Source of the DNA: Aquificota bacterium
GTDB taxonomy: Bacteria; Aquificota; Aquificia; Aquificales; Aquificaceae
Direction: 5' to 3'
Assembly: GCA_018771605.1 (NCBI GenBank)
Contig: CP076324.1
Location: 620,001 to 684,000 of the forward strand
Length of the DNA: 64,000 bases
In this document: positions 10,135-18,785 of the stretch, one piece after another
Layout: each line of letters starts with the position of its first letter
Numbering within the stretch: the first letter of the stretch is position 1
Translations under genes and position numbers: made by a program
Notes under the pieces: generated by a model
Database searches by the model: none
What the model was told of the DNA's origin: nothing
Seen by the model: the letters and a program-made list of their open reading frames with translations, nothing else

Positions 10135-10370
10135 GGCTTTTGGCCCTTCTTTTCCTTATCGCCTTTGCCTTTTCTCAAGAGCCTTCTGGGCAATGCCAAA
10201 GCAACCCCCTAAAGGATAAAGAATACTGCAGATACTTTTGGGTTTTATGTAAAAATCTCGGCATAAAAAGGCTTGATGCTATTAAATCCTGCCTTGAAAA
10301 GAGCCAATCTTATGATGATGGTGTAAAGTGCTTTGAAAGGTCCTGGATTGAGGACCTATTTTCAAGGTAG
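10131..10370 (+). CDS. Small secreted cysteine-rich protein of unknown function
   Basis: 79 residues with an evident signal peptide (MRLLALLFLIAFAFS, then Q). The mature part of about 63 residues has five cysteines (22, 33, 40, 54, 67) and many charged residues, suggesting a disulfide-stabilised or metal/heme-binding periplasmic protein. No CxxCH heme motif is present. It overlaps nuoF by 4 bp (ATGA), so it is translated with complex I subunits. I do not recognise the family. Confidence 0.7.
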   Translation: MRLLALLFLIAFAFSQEPSGQCQSNPLKDKEYCRYFWVLCKNLGIKRLDAIKSCLEKSQSYDDGVKCFERSWIEDLFSR

Positions 10371-10403
10371 TCGTTGTAGAAAAAAATCCTTGGGACAAAA
10401 TCT

Positions 10404-10961
10404 ATGGAAGAGCTATGCATAAAAAAACTTATAGAGGTGGGGAAGCTCTTGTATGTAGAAGGCCTTGTGGACGCAAGAGCGGGAAATCTATCTTGCAGAT
10501 TAGAAAAGAGTCTTATAATCACAAGGCGTGGTAGCCATTTAGGAAGGTTAAGGGAAGAAGACTTTATAAAAATTCCACTATTTGAAAGGCACATGCTAGA
10601 AGATAGAGCTTCTTCCGAGCTTTTAGTGCATAGGGAGGTTTATATGAATACTAACCATGTTTGCGTGGTACACGCACATCCCATAAGCGCCGTTATACTT
10701 TCCTTTACTCACGATGTTATAGAGCCCGTTGATTCGGAGGGCAAGGACCTTTTGGGCAGTGTTAAAGTTTTACCTCCTTATCCCTCTGGAAGTGAAGAGC
10801 TGGCAAGGTCTGTATCGGAAACCCTAAAGGATTCTAAGCTTGTAATAGTTAGGTCCCACGGTGTATTTTCTGCAAACAAGGACCCTTTTTATGCTTATGC
10901 TCATATTTCTGTATTGGAGCGTTCCTGTAAAATACTTCTCCATGGAAGAGGTAAGCTATAA
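10404..10961 (+). CDS. Class II aldolase/adducin family protein
   Basis: 185 residues. The zinc-binding HAHP motif (VVHAHPIS), the later His in VRSHGVFS and the N-terminal GNLSCR phosphate-loop pattern identify the class II aldolase fold seen in fuculose-phosphate aldolase, ribulose-phosphate 4-epimerase and methylthioribulose-phosphate dehydratase. The substrate cannot be told from sequence alone; salvage of 5-deoxy sugars or methylthioribose is possible, especially with speD nearby. It overlaps the lipoyl-carrier gene by 20 bp. An in-frame ATG at 10404 is the first plausible start. Confidence 0.82.
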   Translation: MEELCIKKLIEVGKLLYVEGLVDARAGNLSCRLEKSLIITRRGSHLGRLREEDFIKIPLFERHMLEDRASSELLVHREVYMNTNHVCVVHAHPISAVILSFTHDVIEPVDSEGKDLLGSVKVLPPYPSGSEELARSVSETLKDSKLVIVRSHGVFSANKDPFYAYAHISVLERSCKILLHGRGKL

Positions 10962-11391
10962 AGGCTGTAAGATACCAAAGGACCTATACTACGATATAGA
11001 AAATCAGGTTTGGTATAGGCTTGAACAAGACGGAACTGTGGTGGTGGGAGCTACCGATATAGGTCAGACAAGGGCAGGAAGGATGGTAAATGTTAGAATA
11101 AAGGCCGTTGGAAAACATGTGCCAAAGGGCAAGCCTATTGCTAGCTTGGAAAGCGGAAAATGGACTGGACCAGTACCTGCGGTAATAGAGGGTGAGGTGT
11201 TAGAAAGGAACGAAGAACTCTTTGACATGCCAGACCTAATAAATGACTACCCATATACAAGAGGATGGATAGCCAAGCTAAAGCCCACAAACTTGGAAAG
11301 AGACCTAAAAGATCTTGTTACAGGCGAAGAGGCTGTGCAAAGGATGAAAGAATATATAGATAGGGAAGGAGTGGAGTGTAAAGGGCAATAA
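10942..11391 (+). CDS. GcvH-like lipoyl carrier protein (LbpA-type candidate)
   Basis: 149 residues starting MEEVSYKGCKIPKDLYYD. The barrel-sandwich fold and C-terminal LINDYPYTRGWIAKL segment match glycine-cleavage H proteins. The lipoyl Lys is probably Lys73 in LESGKWTGPVPA, where classical H proteins have ESVKAA. No gcvP or gcvT is near. Variant H-like proteins act as lipoate carriers (LbpA) for sulfur-oxidising heterodisulfide-reductase-like complexes; the altered site and the lipoate ligase at 52161 make that the favoured inference. The frame is open from 10861, but the Met at 10942 fits the family start. Confidence 0.82.
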   Translation: MEEVSYKGCKIPKDLYYDIENQVWYRLEQDGTVVVGATDIGQTRAGRMVNVRIKAVGKHVPKGKPIASLESGKWTGPVPAVIEGEVLERNEELFDMPDLINDYPYTRGWIAKLKPTNLERDLKDLVTGEEAVQRMKEYIDREGVECKGQ

Positions 11392-11392
11392 A

Positions 11393-11872
11393 CTATTTAC
11401 ATCCGAACTTCTCTTTTAGCTTTTTTTCCACATAGGGGTGTACCAAGCCTTTTAGACAGCCACAGTAAGAAGCAATATCCCTAACTATGGTGGAGCTTAT
11501 GTGTATATGGTCTTGGGAAGGCATAAGGAAAACTGTTTCCACCTTGGCCAGTTTATAGTTGTTTAAGGCTATTTGAAGCTCATACTCAAAATCGGTAAAG
11601 AGCCTCACCCCACGCACCACTATTTCAACCCTTTCCTTTTTCATGAAATCCACAAGTAGGCCATCAAAGCTTTTCACCTCAACCTTTTTAAGATCCTTCA
11701 CCATTTGACTAAACATATCCACACGCTCTTCTGCGTCAAAAAGCAGGCTTTTCCTTGGATTTTTGGCTATAGCCACTATTACATGGTCAAAGAGCTTTAG
11801 GGCTCTATTGACTATATCTAAATGCCCCAAGTGCGGTGGATCAAAAGTACCTGGGTATACAGCTCTTTTCAT
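11393..11872 (-). CDS. coaD: Pantetheine-phosphate adenylyltransferase
   Basis: 159 residues. It catalyses the penultimate step of coenzyme A synthesis. The nucleotidyltransferase motif GTFDPPHLGH gives the HxGH ATP site, and ISSTIVRDIA is the C-terminal conserved segment. A second in-frame Met at 11887 would add five residues, but MKRAVYPGTFDP is the usual start and overlaps the rsmD stop by 4 bp. rsmD-coaD pairing is common. It converges on the lipoyl-carrier gene with a one-base gap, leaving no room for a separate terminator. Confidence 0.95.
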   Translation of the reverse strand: MKRAVYPGTFDPPHLGHLDIVNRALKLFDHVIVAIAKNPRKSLLFDAEERVDMFSQMVKDLKKVEVKSFDGLLVDFMKKERVEIVVRGVRLFTDFEYELQIALNNYKLAKVETVFLMPSQDHIHISSTIVRDIASYCGCLKGLVHPYVEKKLKEKFGCK

Positions 11873-12327
11873 TCTCTTTTCCTCCATATAGATAGGGCGG
11901 TATCACCGTAAATCTTTTTCTTTTCTGCAGAGAAGTCAAGTTTTTTGGAATGTTCAAGGATAAAAATGCCCCCTTCTTGTAAATTTTTAATAGCAAGTTC
12001 AATAAGTTTATCATAAAATTCATAGTCATATGGAGGATCGGCAAATATCACGTCGGCTTTATGTTCTGTATGTTCTAAAAATTTTAGTACATCGTCTATT
12101 ATCACCTTACCCTTGCTTTTCTGCCTTATCTTTCCTGCAATCTTAGGATTTTTTTCCACAAAGATAACCTCCGCACCCCTTTCTTCTGCAGCTATACCCA
12201 TCTGACCTGTGCCGGCAAAGAGGTCAAAAAATATAAGACCTTCTATATCTCCCAATATGTTAAATACTGCCTGTTTTACAAGGTCAGAAGTTGGTCTAAT
12301 TTTTTGTTTTCTTCTTGCTTTTTTCAC
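11869..12327 (-). CDS. rsmD: 16S rRNA (guanine-966-N2)-methyltransferase
   Basis: 152 residues, shorter than the roughly 180-200 usual for RsmD. SAM-binding FDLFAGTGQMGIAA and the catalytic DPPY (IFADPPYDYE) are intact; N-terminal RPTSDLVKQAVFNIL is the RsmD signature. The start is GTG at 12327. A TATAAT sits 7 bp upstream of the GTG, so the transcript is probably leaderless. The same AT run also provides the -10 for speD on the other strand. Confidence 0.9.
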   Translation of the reverse strand: MKKARRKQKIRPTSDLVKQAVFNILGDIEGLIFFDLFAGTGQMGIAAEERGAEVIFVEKNPKIAGKIRQKSKGKVIIDDVLKFLEHTEHKADVIFADPPYDYEFYDKLIELAIKNLQEGGIFILEHSKKLDFSAEKKKIYGDTALSIWRKRE

Positions 12328-12342
12328 AAAAAGTATTATAAT
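12315..12342. promoter_or_regulatory. Divergent promoter pair for rsmD (-) and speD leader (+)
   Basis: Plus strand: TTGCTT (12315-12320), 16 bp, TATAAT (12337-12342), predicting a start near 12349. Minus strand: TATAAT (complement of 12335-12340) 7 bp from the rsmD GTG. The two -10 boxes overlap, so the two promoters probably exclude each other. Confidence 0.6.
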
Positions 12343-12373
12343 TTATTTTTCTGTGTTTAAGGAGGTCTTTGCT

Positions 12374-12451
12374 ATGAAGCAGTTAAAACTGCTACAAAAA
12401 CTTGACAAGGAGGAGTGCAAATGGTCAAAGCCCTCGGACTGCATATCCTAG
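12374..12451 (+). CDS. Candidate 25-aa leader peptide upstream of speD
   Basis: An ATG at 12374, 8 bp after a strong AAGGAGG, opens a 25-codon frame (MKQLKLLQKLDKEECKW...) that runs 31 bp into speD in another frame. Its own coding sequence carries the speD ribosome site (AAGGAGG, 12407-12413). Translation of the leader would therefore pass over the speD initiation region, which suits coupling or attenuation control of polyamine synthesis. Nothing in the peptide identifies a family; it may simply be a fortuitous ORF. Confidence 0.45.
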   Translation: MKQLKLLQKLDKEECKWSKPSDCIS

Positions 12452-12816
12452 CAGACCTTTATGGGGTCCACCCTGACCTTATTGACAGGGTGGAGGATGT
12501 GCGCCAGCTCCTTGAGAGCGCCGTCAAGGTAGCAGACCTAACCAAGATATCTTCTCACTACTACCAATTTCAACCCCATGGTGCCACAGGCGTGGTGCTT
12601 CTTGCAGAATCTCACATATCCATCCACACGTGGCCAGAGCATGGCCTTGCTACCGTTGACGTTTACACCTGCGGAGACCCCACAAAGGCTTACAAGGCTA
12701 TGGACTACATCATAGCCACACTTGAGCCCACAAGGGTTGACAAGCAGGTGCATGAAAGAGGTTTAATCGGCCAGTCCGAGGCTGACCATTTACGAAGTAT
12801 TTTGTTAAAAATATAA
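12421..12816 (+). CDS. speD: S-adenosylmethionine decarboxylase proenzyme, prokaryotic type
   Basis: 131 residues. It makes decarboxylated SAM, the aminopropyl donor for spermidine and longer polyamines. Self-cleavage at Glu63-Ser64 in LLAESHISIHTWPEH yields the pyruvoyl group on Ser64; His69 and Cys84 (VYTCGDP) are the processing and proton-donor residues, matching small bacterial SpeD. GTG at 12415 is also in frame but lies 1 bp from AAGGAGG; the ATG at 12421 has correct spacing. A hairpin terminator follows. Confidence 0.95.
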   Translation: MVKALGLHILADLYGVHPDLIDRVEDVRQLLESAVKVADLTKISSHYYQFQPHGATGVVLLAESHISIHTWPEHGLATVDVYTCGDPTKAYKAMDYIIATLEPTRVDKQVHERGLIGQSEADHLRSILLKI

Positions 12817-12823
12817 ATTGAAC

Positions 12824-12845
12824 GGGCGACCCCAAAGGGTCGCCC
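12824..12845. terminator. Hairpin between convergent speD and porin genes
   Basis: GGGCGACCC (12824-12832) and GGGTCGCCC (12837-12845) form a perfect 9-bp stem with loop CAAA. It lies between two convergent gene ends and could act on both strands. No long T run follows on either side, so its termination strength is uncertain. Confidence 0.65.
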
Positions 12846-12851
12846 AAGGGT

Positions 12852-13913
12852 TCAAAAGAGAAAGCCTACTTCCACACCAACCCTCATTTGATCCTTTTTG
12901 TTGTTTACAGTAAAGGGTTTGTCCGCTTTTACGTATGATAGCTCTCCTCTAACAAGGAAAGGACCCTTTGTATAGGCTGGTGTTATGGTAAAGGTCCACC
13001 CCTTGTTTCCATCTCCCAAGCCCACCAAGTCTATACCACCTGCATCTGAGTTATCTTTAACGTACTCAACCCTTCCAGATATGGTTATTGGTTGTAGATG
13101 GTAGTGTATATGAATACAGCCTGCCGACGCCTTTGCCTTTTCTGACACTTGAGCCTCTACATCCTTTGGAGCCTCCACATACATAAGGTCTGTACCAAAG
13201 GACAAGGATCCAAAGCTGTATGTGGCTATAAGATTATATTCTCTCTTGTTTGCAGGTACAGCTGTGCTGTTTGGTCTTGAGCTCTTGTCAGGAAGTATAA
13301 AGTTAAAGGATATGGATGAATCCTTTGTGGGTGTAAGGCCTAAAGAACCTTCTAGAGCAGGCTTGGGGTGTGTGGTGCTAAGTGTATAAAAGCCATCATT
13401 TATACCTACCTTTACGTTAAAGAGGTCTGTGCTGTAGGTTAGCCTTACGCCGTTGTTTATAACAGGTTGCATATTCCAGATAAGGCCTCTCTGTATGTAC
13501 TTGTTGAGGTATGTAAAGGCGGACTCGTAACCAAATATGGTGGGAAGCTTACCAGCTTGGATGGATAGACCCTTTACTGGCGCAAATTCCAAGTAGGCCA
13601 TAGGTAGCGGGCTAAAAAGGTCTGTGGTTGTAGATGTCTTTGGAATACTGACCCCAACCACAGGTATGGCGTAGGCACCACCAATGAAGGTAAAACCTAC
13701 TGGCTCTGCCGTCTTTGATATGCTTATCATGGCAGAGCCCACATCATAGCGCGTCTTTTTGTCTGCGCCAGCTTTGTTGTTGGTATAGATAGTATAGCCT
13801 GTGAGGGCACCGCCTATGTTGAGAGTCCCTATGGGCTCCAGCTTTAGCTCAAGGGCCTGGCTCTGACTGAGCCCACCAAGAACTAATAAAGATAGTGCTG
13901 TTTTCTTTATCAT
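12852..13913 (-). CDS. Outer membrane beta-barrel porin, nitrogen operon
   Basis: 353 residues with signal peptide MIKKTALSLLVLGGLSQSQA and a terminal Phe (GVEVGFLF), the outer-membrane sorting signature. The body alternates hydrophobic and polar residues in strand-length stretches, as in 16-18-strand porins. It is the last gene of the run glnB-glnA-amtB-amidotransferase-porin (13 bp from the amidotransferase), so it may admit ammonium, nitrate or small amides. The specificity is inferred from context only. Two Cys-His residues (GCIHIHYHL) near residue 260 are unusual for a porin strand. Confidence 0.8.
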   Translation of the reverse strand: MIKKTALSLLVLGGLSQSQALELKLEPIGTLNIGGALTGYTIYTNNKAGADKKTRYDVGSAMISISKTAEPVGFTFIGGAYAIPVVGVSIPKTSTTTDLFSPLPMAYLEFAPVKGLSIQAGKLPTIFGYESAFTYLNKYIQRGLIWNMQPVINNGVRLTYSTDLFNVKVGINDGFYTLSTTHPKPALEGSLGLTPTKDSSISFNFILPDKSSRPNSTAVPANKREYNLIATYSFGSLSFGTDLMYVEAPKDVEAQVSEKAKASAGCIHIHYHLQPITISGRVEYVKDNSDAGGIDLVGLGDGNKGWTFTITPAYTKGPFLVRGELSYVKADKPFTVNNKKDQMRVGVEVGFLF

Positions 13914-13926
13914 GGCTCACCTCCTT

Positions 13927-14598
13927 TTAGTTTTTAAAAAAGGACCTATAAAACAGGTCCGCCTTGGACCTGTAGCTTGGATAAAGCTCCTTTGCCTTTT
14001 CAAGCATAAGGTTTAGGTCCCCACTTTCGGAGAACCAATCCCTTATCATATCCATGGTTACCTCCATATGAAACTGCAAGGCAAAGGAATCTTCATACCT
14101 AAAGGCTTGCTCTTGGAAAAGGCCTGAAGAGGCCAGCCTTACGGCTCCAGAGGGAAGGTCGTAGGTGTCTCCATGCCATTGGAAAACCATGGCCTTTCCC
14201 GATGGGTCAAGGAGAGTTTTAAAGACCTCATCCTTTATGCCTTCGGGCGTTGCCTTAATTTCACACCACCCTATTTCCTTCGCATTTCCCGGATATACTC
14301 TACAACCAAGCACATGGGCAAAAAGCTGGGCTCCAAGGCATATGCCAAGGACCTTAAGACCTCTTTTTAGGGCATCCTCCATGGCCAAGGCCACCTTTTT
14401 AAGGAAGGGATATTTGTCCATTTCATAAACACCCATGGGCCCTCCAAGAACTACCAAGTAGTCATAGCCCTCAAGGGATGGTATCTCTTCTCCAAGGCCA
14501 GCCTCCACTATTTTGTAGCTTGCCTTGTTTTCTTTCAAAAACTCCTCTATGGTGCCGGGTCCTTCAAGGGGTGTGTTTTTTATGATTAGGGCCCTCAT
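13927..14598 (-). CDS. Class I glutamine amidotransferase, GMP synthase-like, stand-alone
   Basis: 223 residues. The catalytic triad is visible: Cys in LGICLGAQL, His and Glu in ALQFHMEV. VVLGGPMGVYE and FQWHGDTYDLP are typical of free-standing GuaA-like amidotransferases that hydrolyse glutamine or gamma-glutamyl compounds. There is no attached synthetase domain. It sits between amtB and a porin in the nitrogen operon, suggesting use of glutamyl amides as nitrogen source or control of glutamine level; this is inference. The frame extends into amtB, but the ATG at 14598 gives the family N-terminus and an 10-bp gap from amtB. Confidence 0.85.
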   Translation of the reverse strand: MRALIIKNTPLEGPGTIEEFLKENKASYKIVEAGLGEEIPSLEGYDYLVVLGGPMGVYEMDKYPFLKKVALAMEDALKRGLKVLGICLGAQLFAHVLGCRVYPGNAKEIGWCEIKATPEGIKDEVFKTLLDPSGKAMVFQWHGDTYDLPSGAVRLASSGLFQEQAFRYEDSFALQFHMEVTMDMIRDWFSESGDLNLMLEKAKELYPSYRSKADLFYRSFFKN

Positions 14599-14608
14599 GG
14601 CTTTCTCC

Positions 14609-15883
14609 TTACAGGTTGTAAGCCTTTTCTCCGTGCTGGCTTTCATCAAGGCCAAACACTTCGCTCTCTTGGTCAACCCTCAGACCTACTAAGGCCTTTA
14701 TGATGAAAAGGATGACGGCCGTGGCTATGGCCACATAGACAATGGTTACGCCCACCGCTATGAGCTGTATGAATAGCTGGGAGGGATTGCCGTAGAGAAG
14801 GCCCTTTCCAGCCTCATTTATGGCTGGGTTGGCAAAAATACCTGTGAGTATGGCTCCAAGGATTCCTGCCACACCATGAATACCAAAGGCGTCAAGAGCA
14901 TCATCATAGCCGAGCTTTGGCTTAAGGTATGCCACTGCAAAGAAGGGTATTATGCCAGCAAGAAGGCCTATTATAAGGCTTCCCTTTATGTCTACAAAGC
15001 CAGCCGCTGGTGTGATGGCCACAAGGCCTGCAACGGCGCCAGAGGCAAGCCCCAAAAGGGTAGGCTTCTTTGAGTGTATCCACTCTGTAAACATCCAAGA
15101 GAGGGCTGCCATGGCCGTGGCTGTGTTGGTGTTTATAAAAGCTGCAGAGGCAAGCCCATTGGCACCCAAGGCGGAACCCGCATTAAAGCCAAACCATCCA
15201 AACCACAAAAGGCCTGCACCTATTACCACAAGGGGCAGGTTGCTTGGCACAAGGGTTGCCTCTTTTCGCCTGCCCAAGAACAAGGCACCCACAAGGCCAG
15301 CAATACCAGCGTTTATATGCACCACCGTTCCACCTGCAAAGTCAAGGGCTCCAAGCTTCATAAGAAATCCACCACCCCATACCCAGTGGGCTATGGGAAC
15401 ATAGACCAAGCTCATCCACAGAACAGCAAAGAGGACCCATGCGGAAAACTTCATCCTCTCTATGTAAGAGCCGCTCACAAGGGCAACGGTTATGGCTGCA
15501 AAGGTAAGCTGGAAAGCTACAAAGATAAACTCCGGTATGGTTCCCTGAAGGCTTTTGACCTCCACACCGTTTAAAAAGATCTTAGATGGACTTCCTATAA
15601 TACCACCTATGTCTGTGTTAAAAGCCAGAGTATAGCCGTAGATGATCCAAAGCACAGAGGCTATGCAATATGCCACAAAGGACATGGCTATGGTGTTTAA
15701 AGTGTCCTTCCTTTTTGCCATGCCACCGTAGAACATGGCAAGGCCCGGAAGGGTCATGAGCATAACAAGGGCTGTGGCCACTATCATCCAGGCCGTATCA
15801 CCCGTATCAAGCTTTGGAGCCTGGTCTTGGGCAAAGGACAAGCTAACCAAAAGTAGTGGTATAATACTCCCTACACGGCGCAT
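14609..15883 (-). CDS. amtB: Ammonium transporter
   Basis: 424 residues. A cleavable signal peptide (ending near SLSFAQ) precedes about 11 membrane segments. Family markers are [30 protein letters not shown] (twin-His region) and [10 protein letters not shown]. AmtB conducts ammonia/ammonium and is gated by the PII protein, here encoded three genes upstream as glnB. A GGAGGAG ribosome site lies just downstream of a 7-bp GC-rich hairpin in the glnA-amtB gap. Confidence 0.96.
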   Translation of the reverse strand: MRRVGSIIPLLLVSLSFAQDQAPKLDTGDTAWMIVATALVMLMTLPGLAMFYGGMAKRKDTLNTIAMSFVAYCIASVLWIIYGYTLAFNTDIGGIIGSPSKIFLNGVEVKSLQGTIPEFIFVAFQLTFAAITVALVSGSYIERMKFSAWVLFAVLWMSLVYVPIAHWVWGGGFLMKLGALDFAGGTVVHINAGIAGLVGALFLGRRKEATLVPSNLPLVVIGAGLLWFGWFGFNAGSALGANGLASAAFINTNTATAMAALSWMFTEWIHSKKPTLLGLASGAVAGLVAITPAAGFVDIKGSLIIGLLAGIIPFFAVAYLKPKLGYDDALDAFGIHGVAGILGAILTGIFANPAINEAGKGLLYGNPSQLFIQLIAVGVTIVYVAIATAVILFIIKALVGLRVDQESEVFGLDESQHGEKAYNL

Positions 15884-15898
15884 TCTATCTCCTCCTTT

Positions 15899-15922
15899 GC
15901 CCGGCTACCAAGTGTGCCGGGC
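15899..15922. other. GC-rich hairpin in the glnA-amtB gap
   Basis: GCCCGGC (15899-15905) and GCCGGGC (15916-15922) form a 7-bp stem with a 10-base loop. In the minus (operon) direction it is followed by AAAGGAGG, so it lacks the T run of a terminator and instead abuts the amtB ribosome site. On the plus strand a run of seven T follows, but no gene there needs terminating. It may stabilise the glnBA message or tune amtB expression. Confidence 0.5.
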
Positions 15923-15939
15923 GCATTTTTTTAAACTAC

Positions 15940-17349
15940 TTAAATATCAAAGTAAAGTTCAAACTCTTTGGGATGTGGTATAAACCTTATCTCATCCATT
16001 TCTTTGCGCTTGGATTCTATCCATACTTGGATCAACTCCTCGGTAAACACTCCACCCTTTAGAAGGAACTCATAGTCGTTCTCCAAGGCCTTGAGGGACT
16101 CTTCCAAGGAGCCGGGCAATTGAGGTATATCCTTTAGCTCTTCTGGTGGTAGGGAGTAAATGTCCTTATCAAAGGGTTCTCCGGGATGGATGCGGTTTTC
16201 TATACCATCTATGGCGGCCATAAGTATGGCGGCGAAGGCAAGGTATGGGTTGCAGGTGGGGTCTGGGAACCTTATCTCTATCCTCTTAGCCTTTGGAGAG
16301 GCTGAGTACATGGGTATACGGATGGCGGTAGACCTGTTTCTTGCAGAGTAAGCAAGCCTTACTGGTGCCTCAAAGCCAGGTACAAGCCTGTGGTAGGAGT
16401 TTATAGTTGGGTTTGTAAAGGCTGTAAGGGCTGGACCATGCTTTAGAATGCCACCTATGGCGTATAGGCATGTTTCGGATACTCCAGCATATTCAGAACC
16501 TGCAAAGAGATTTTGGCCCTCTTTCCATATGGAGAAGTGGGTATGCATACCAGAACCGTTATCGTTTGGAAGCACCTTTGGCATAAAGGTGGCAAACTTT
16601 CCATACTTGTGAGCCACCATACGTACTATGTATTTGTATAGGAAAAGCTTGTCTGCCTGGTTTAGCAAAGAATCGTACCTTATATCTATCTCACCTTGGC
16701 CTGCGCTGGCCACCTCGTGGTGATGAAGCTCTACCACAATACCAAGCTGGGACATTATGGAAACCATCTCACTTCTAAGATGATGTACTTTGTCTAGTGG
16801 TGGTACGGGGAAGTATCCTCTTTTGTGAGGTATTTTATATCCAGAGGATGTTATCTCTCTATTCCACCAACCCTCTTCAGAGTCAACTCTCCAAAAGGCA
16901 TAGTTGGCGCTTGTTCCAAACTCTACAGAATCAAATATAAAGAACTCTGCCTCTGGACCATAATAGGCTGTATCTCCTATGCCAGTTTGTTTTAGGTACT
17001 GTTCAGCCTTCTGGGCTATGTAACGCGTGTCCCTACCATACCTTTCCCTGGTAACAGGGTCATAAATATCACATATCATCACAAGGGTTTTGGGCTCCAT
17101 AAAGGGGTCTATAAAGGCAGTGGCTGGGTCTGGAATGGCTATCATGTCCGATTCGTTTATGGACTGCCATCCTCTTATGGAAGATCCGTCAAAACCTCTA
17201 CCTTCTTCAAAGGTATCAAGAGACAGCTCATAGGCTGGGATGGTCAGGTGTTGCCATTGACCAAACAGGTCAGAAAACCTTAGGTCCACATACTGGACCC
17301 CTTCCTGCTCAATAAGGCTTAGGACCTCTGCTGGTGAATACTTAGGCAT
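15940..17349 (-). CDS. glnA: Glutamine synthetase, type I
   Basis: 469 residues, standard GSI length. It makes glutamine from glutamate, ammonia and ATP. Visible markers are DGSSIRGW, NGSGMHTHFS (glutamate/ATP site), NPTINSYHRLVPG (ammonia-binding loop region) and the adenylylation Tyr in KDIYSLPPEE, implying possible GlnE control. The frame reaches 17376, but the Met at 17349 (MPKYSPAEVL) has a GGAGGT site 5 bp upstream. glnB ends 23 bp upstream; both are probably read from the sigma-54 promoter at 17736-17751. Confidence 0.97.
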   Translation of the reverse strand: MPKYSPAEVLSLIEQEGVQYVDLRFSDLFGQWQHLTIPAYELSLDTFEEGRGFDGSSIRGWQSINESDMIAIPDPATAFIDPFMEPKTLVMICDIYDPVTRERYGRDTRYIAQKAEQYLKQTGIGDTAYYGPEAEFFIFDSVEFGTSANYAFWRVDSEEGWWNREITSSGYKIPHKRGYFPVPPLDKVHHLRSEMVSIMSQLGIVVELHHHEVASAGQGEIDIRYDSLLNQADKLFLYKYIVRMVAHKYGKFATFMPKVLPNDNGSGMHTHFSIWKEGQNLFAGSEYAGVSETCLYAIGGILKHGPALTAFTNPTINSYHRLVPGFEAPVRLAYSARNRSTAIRIPMYSASPKAKRIEIRFPDPTCNPYLAFAAILMAAIDGIENRIHPGEPFDKDIYSLPPEELKDIPQLPGSLEESLKALENDYEFLLKGGVFTEELIQVWIESKRKEMDEIRFIPHPKEFELYFDI

Positions 17350-17372
17350 CTTATACCTCCTTTTATAAGATT

Positions 17373-17846
<474 letters not shown>

Positions 17847-18773
17847 TCACCTTTGTTTGGAACAAAGTCGCAACTCAAGCGTAGCATGGGCTATGTTCTC
17901 AAAATTTGAGATGATACTTTCATAATACTCTATGCTTAAGTCTTCCTCCGTTTCTATACCCACTATGCAAGCATATCTGTTCCTGCCAACTCTCAAAAGG
18001 TGTATATCATAAACCCTACCTTTACCGTCCTTCTCTATAGCCTCTATGATCTGCTCCACAAGGGGATTTTTGCCTTCCCTATCAAGAAGTATGGGCGCTG
18101 TTTCTTTCATAAGTCCGATGGACCACCTAACTATTAGGAAAAAGCCTACAAGACCCATTATAGGGTCCATAAACCAAAGGCCCCAAAACTTACCAGAAAG
18201 AAGGCCTCCAATGGCCAATATGGAAGTAAGTGCATCAGCAAGCACATGAAGGTAAGCCCCACGCAGGTTAAGGTCATGGTGATGGTGGTGAGAATGATCA
18301 GGGTGAGAATGATCATGATGTGGATGATCATGGTGATGAGCATCGTGTAAAAGATAGGCGCTTAAAAGATTCACCCCCAAACCCAAAAGGGCTACAAGAA
18401 GAGCCTCATCGTACTTTGTTTCCCCGCCTCTTATTAACTTTGAAAGGGCCTCTTGCAAAACCAAAAAGGAAACAAAGAAAAGCAAAATACCGCTTGTGTA
18501 GGCTCCTAATACTTCAATCTTCCATGTTCCAAAGGTAAAACTCCTTTCCTTCGACCATCTTTTGGCAAAATAATAGGCCATGTAGGCTATGCCAAAGGCC
18601 AAAGCATGGGTAGCCATATGTATGCCATCGGCCAAAAGGGCAACGGAGTTGAAAATGTACCCTGCAACTATCTCCAAAAGCATGGTTATAAGGGTTATGA
18701 GAAGAACTATTAAAACCCTTCTTTGTGCTTTACCCTCAGGCGTATAAAAATCGTGTTCATGCTTGCAAACCAT
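17847..18773 (-). CDS. Cation diffusion facilitator, zinc-type exporter (CzcD-like)
   Basis: 308 residues. Six membrane helices with the metal-site Asp/His pairs: ALLADGIHMATHA in helix II and HVLADALTSI in helix V. A His-rich loop (HDAHHHDHPHHDHSH and following, about residues 145-165) and an N-terminal HEHDF bind metal in the cytosol. These features mark a CDF exporter for zinc or a similar divalent ion. It lies alone behind the nitrogen operon on the same strand, upstream of glnB, and has its own -10 box 6 bp from the ATG. Confidence 0.92.
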   Translation of the reverse strand: MVCKHEHDFYTPEGKAQRRVLIVLLITLITMLLEIVAGYIFNSVALLADGIHMATHALAFGIAYMAYYFAKRWSKERSFTFGTWKIEVLGAYTSGILLFFVSFLVLQEALSKLIRGGETKYDEALLVALLGLGVNLLSAYLLHDAHHHDHPHHDHSHPDHSHHHHHDLNLRGAYLHVLADALTSILAIGGLLSGKFWGLWFMDPIMGLVGFFLIVRWSIGLMKETAPILLDREGKNPLVEQIIEAIEKDGKGRVYDIHLLRVGRNRYACIVGIETEEDLSIEYYESIISNFENIAHATLELRLCSKQR

Positions 18774-18779
18774 AGAAAA

Positions 18780-18785
18780 ATTATA
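18780..18785 (-). promoter_or_regulatory. -10 box of the CDF exporter gene, leaderless start
   Basis: Minus-strand TATAAT ends 6 bp before the ATG at 18773, so the mRNA would begin at or within a base or two of the start codon. No Shine-Dalgarno sequence is present between them. Confidence 0.6.

Noticed and set aside
12209-12451. 80-residue frame upstream of speD read as a gene.
   Set aside because: Its first two thirds lie antisense in rsmD and across the promoter; only the part from 12374 has a ribosome site.
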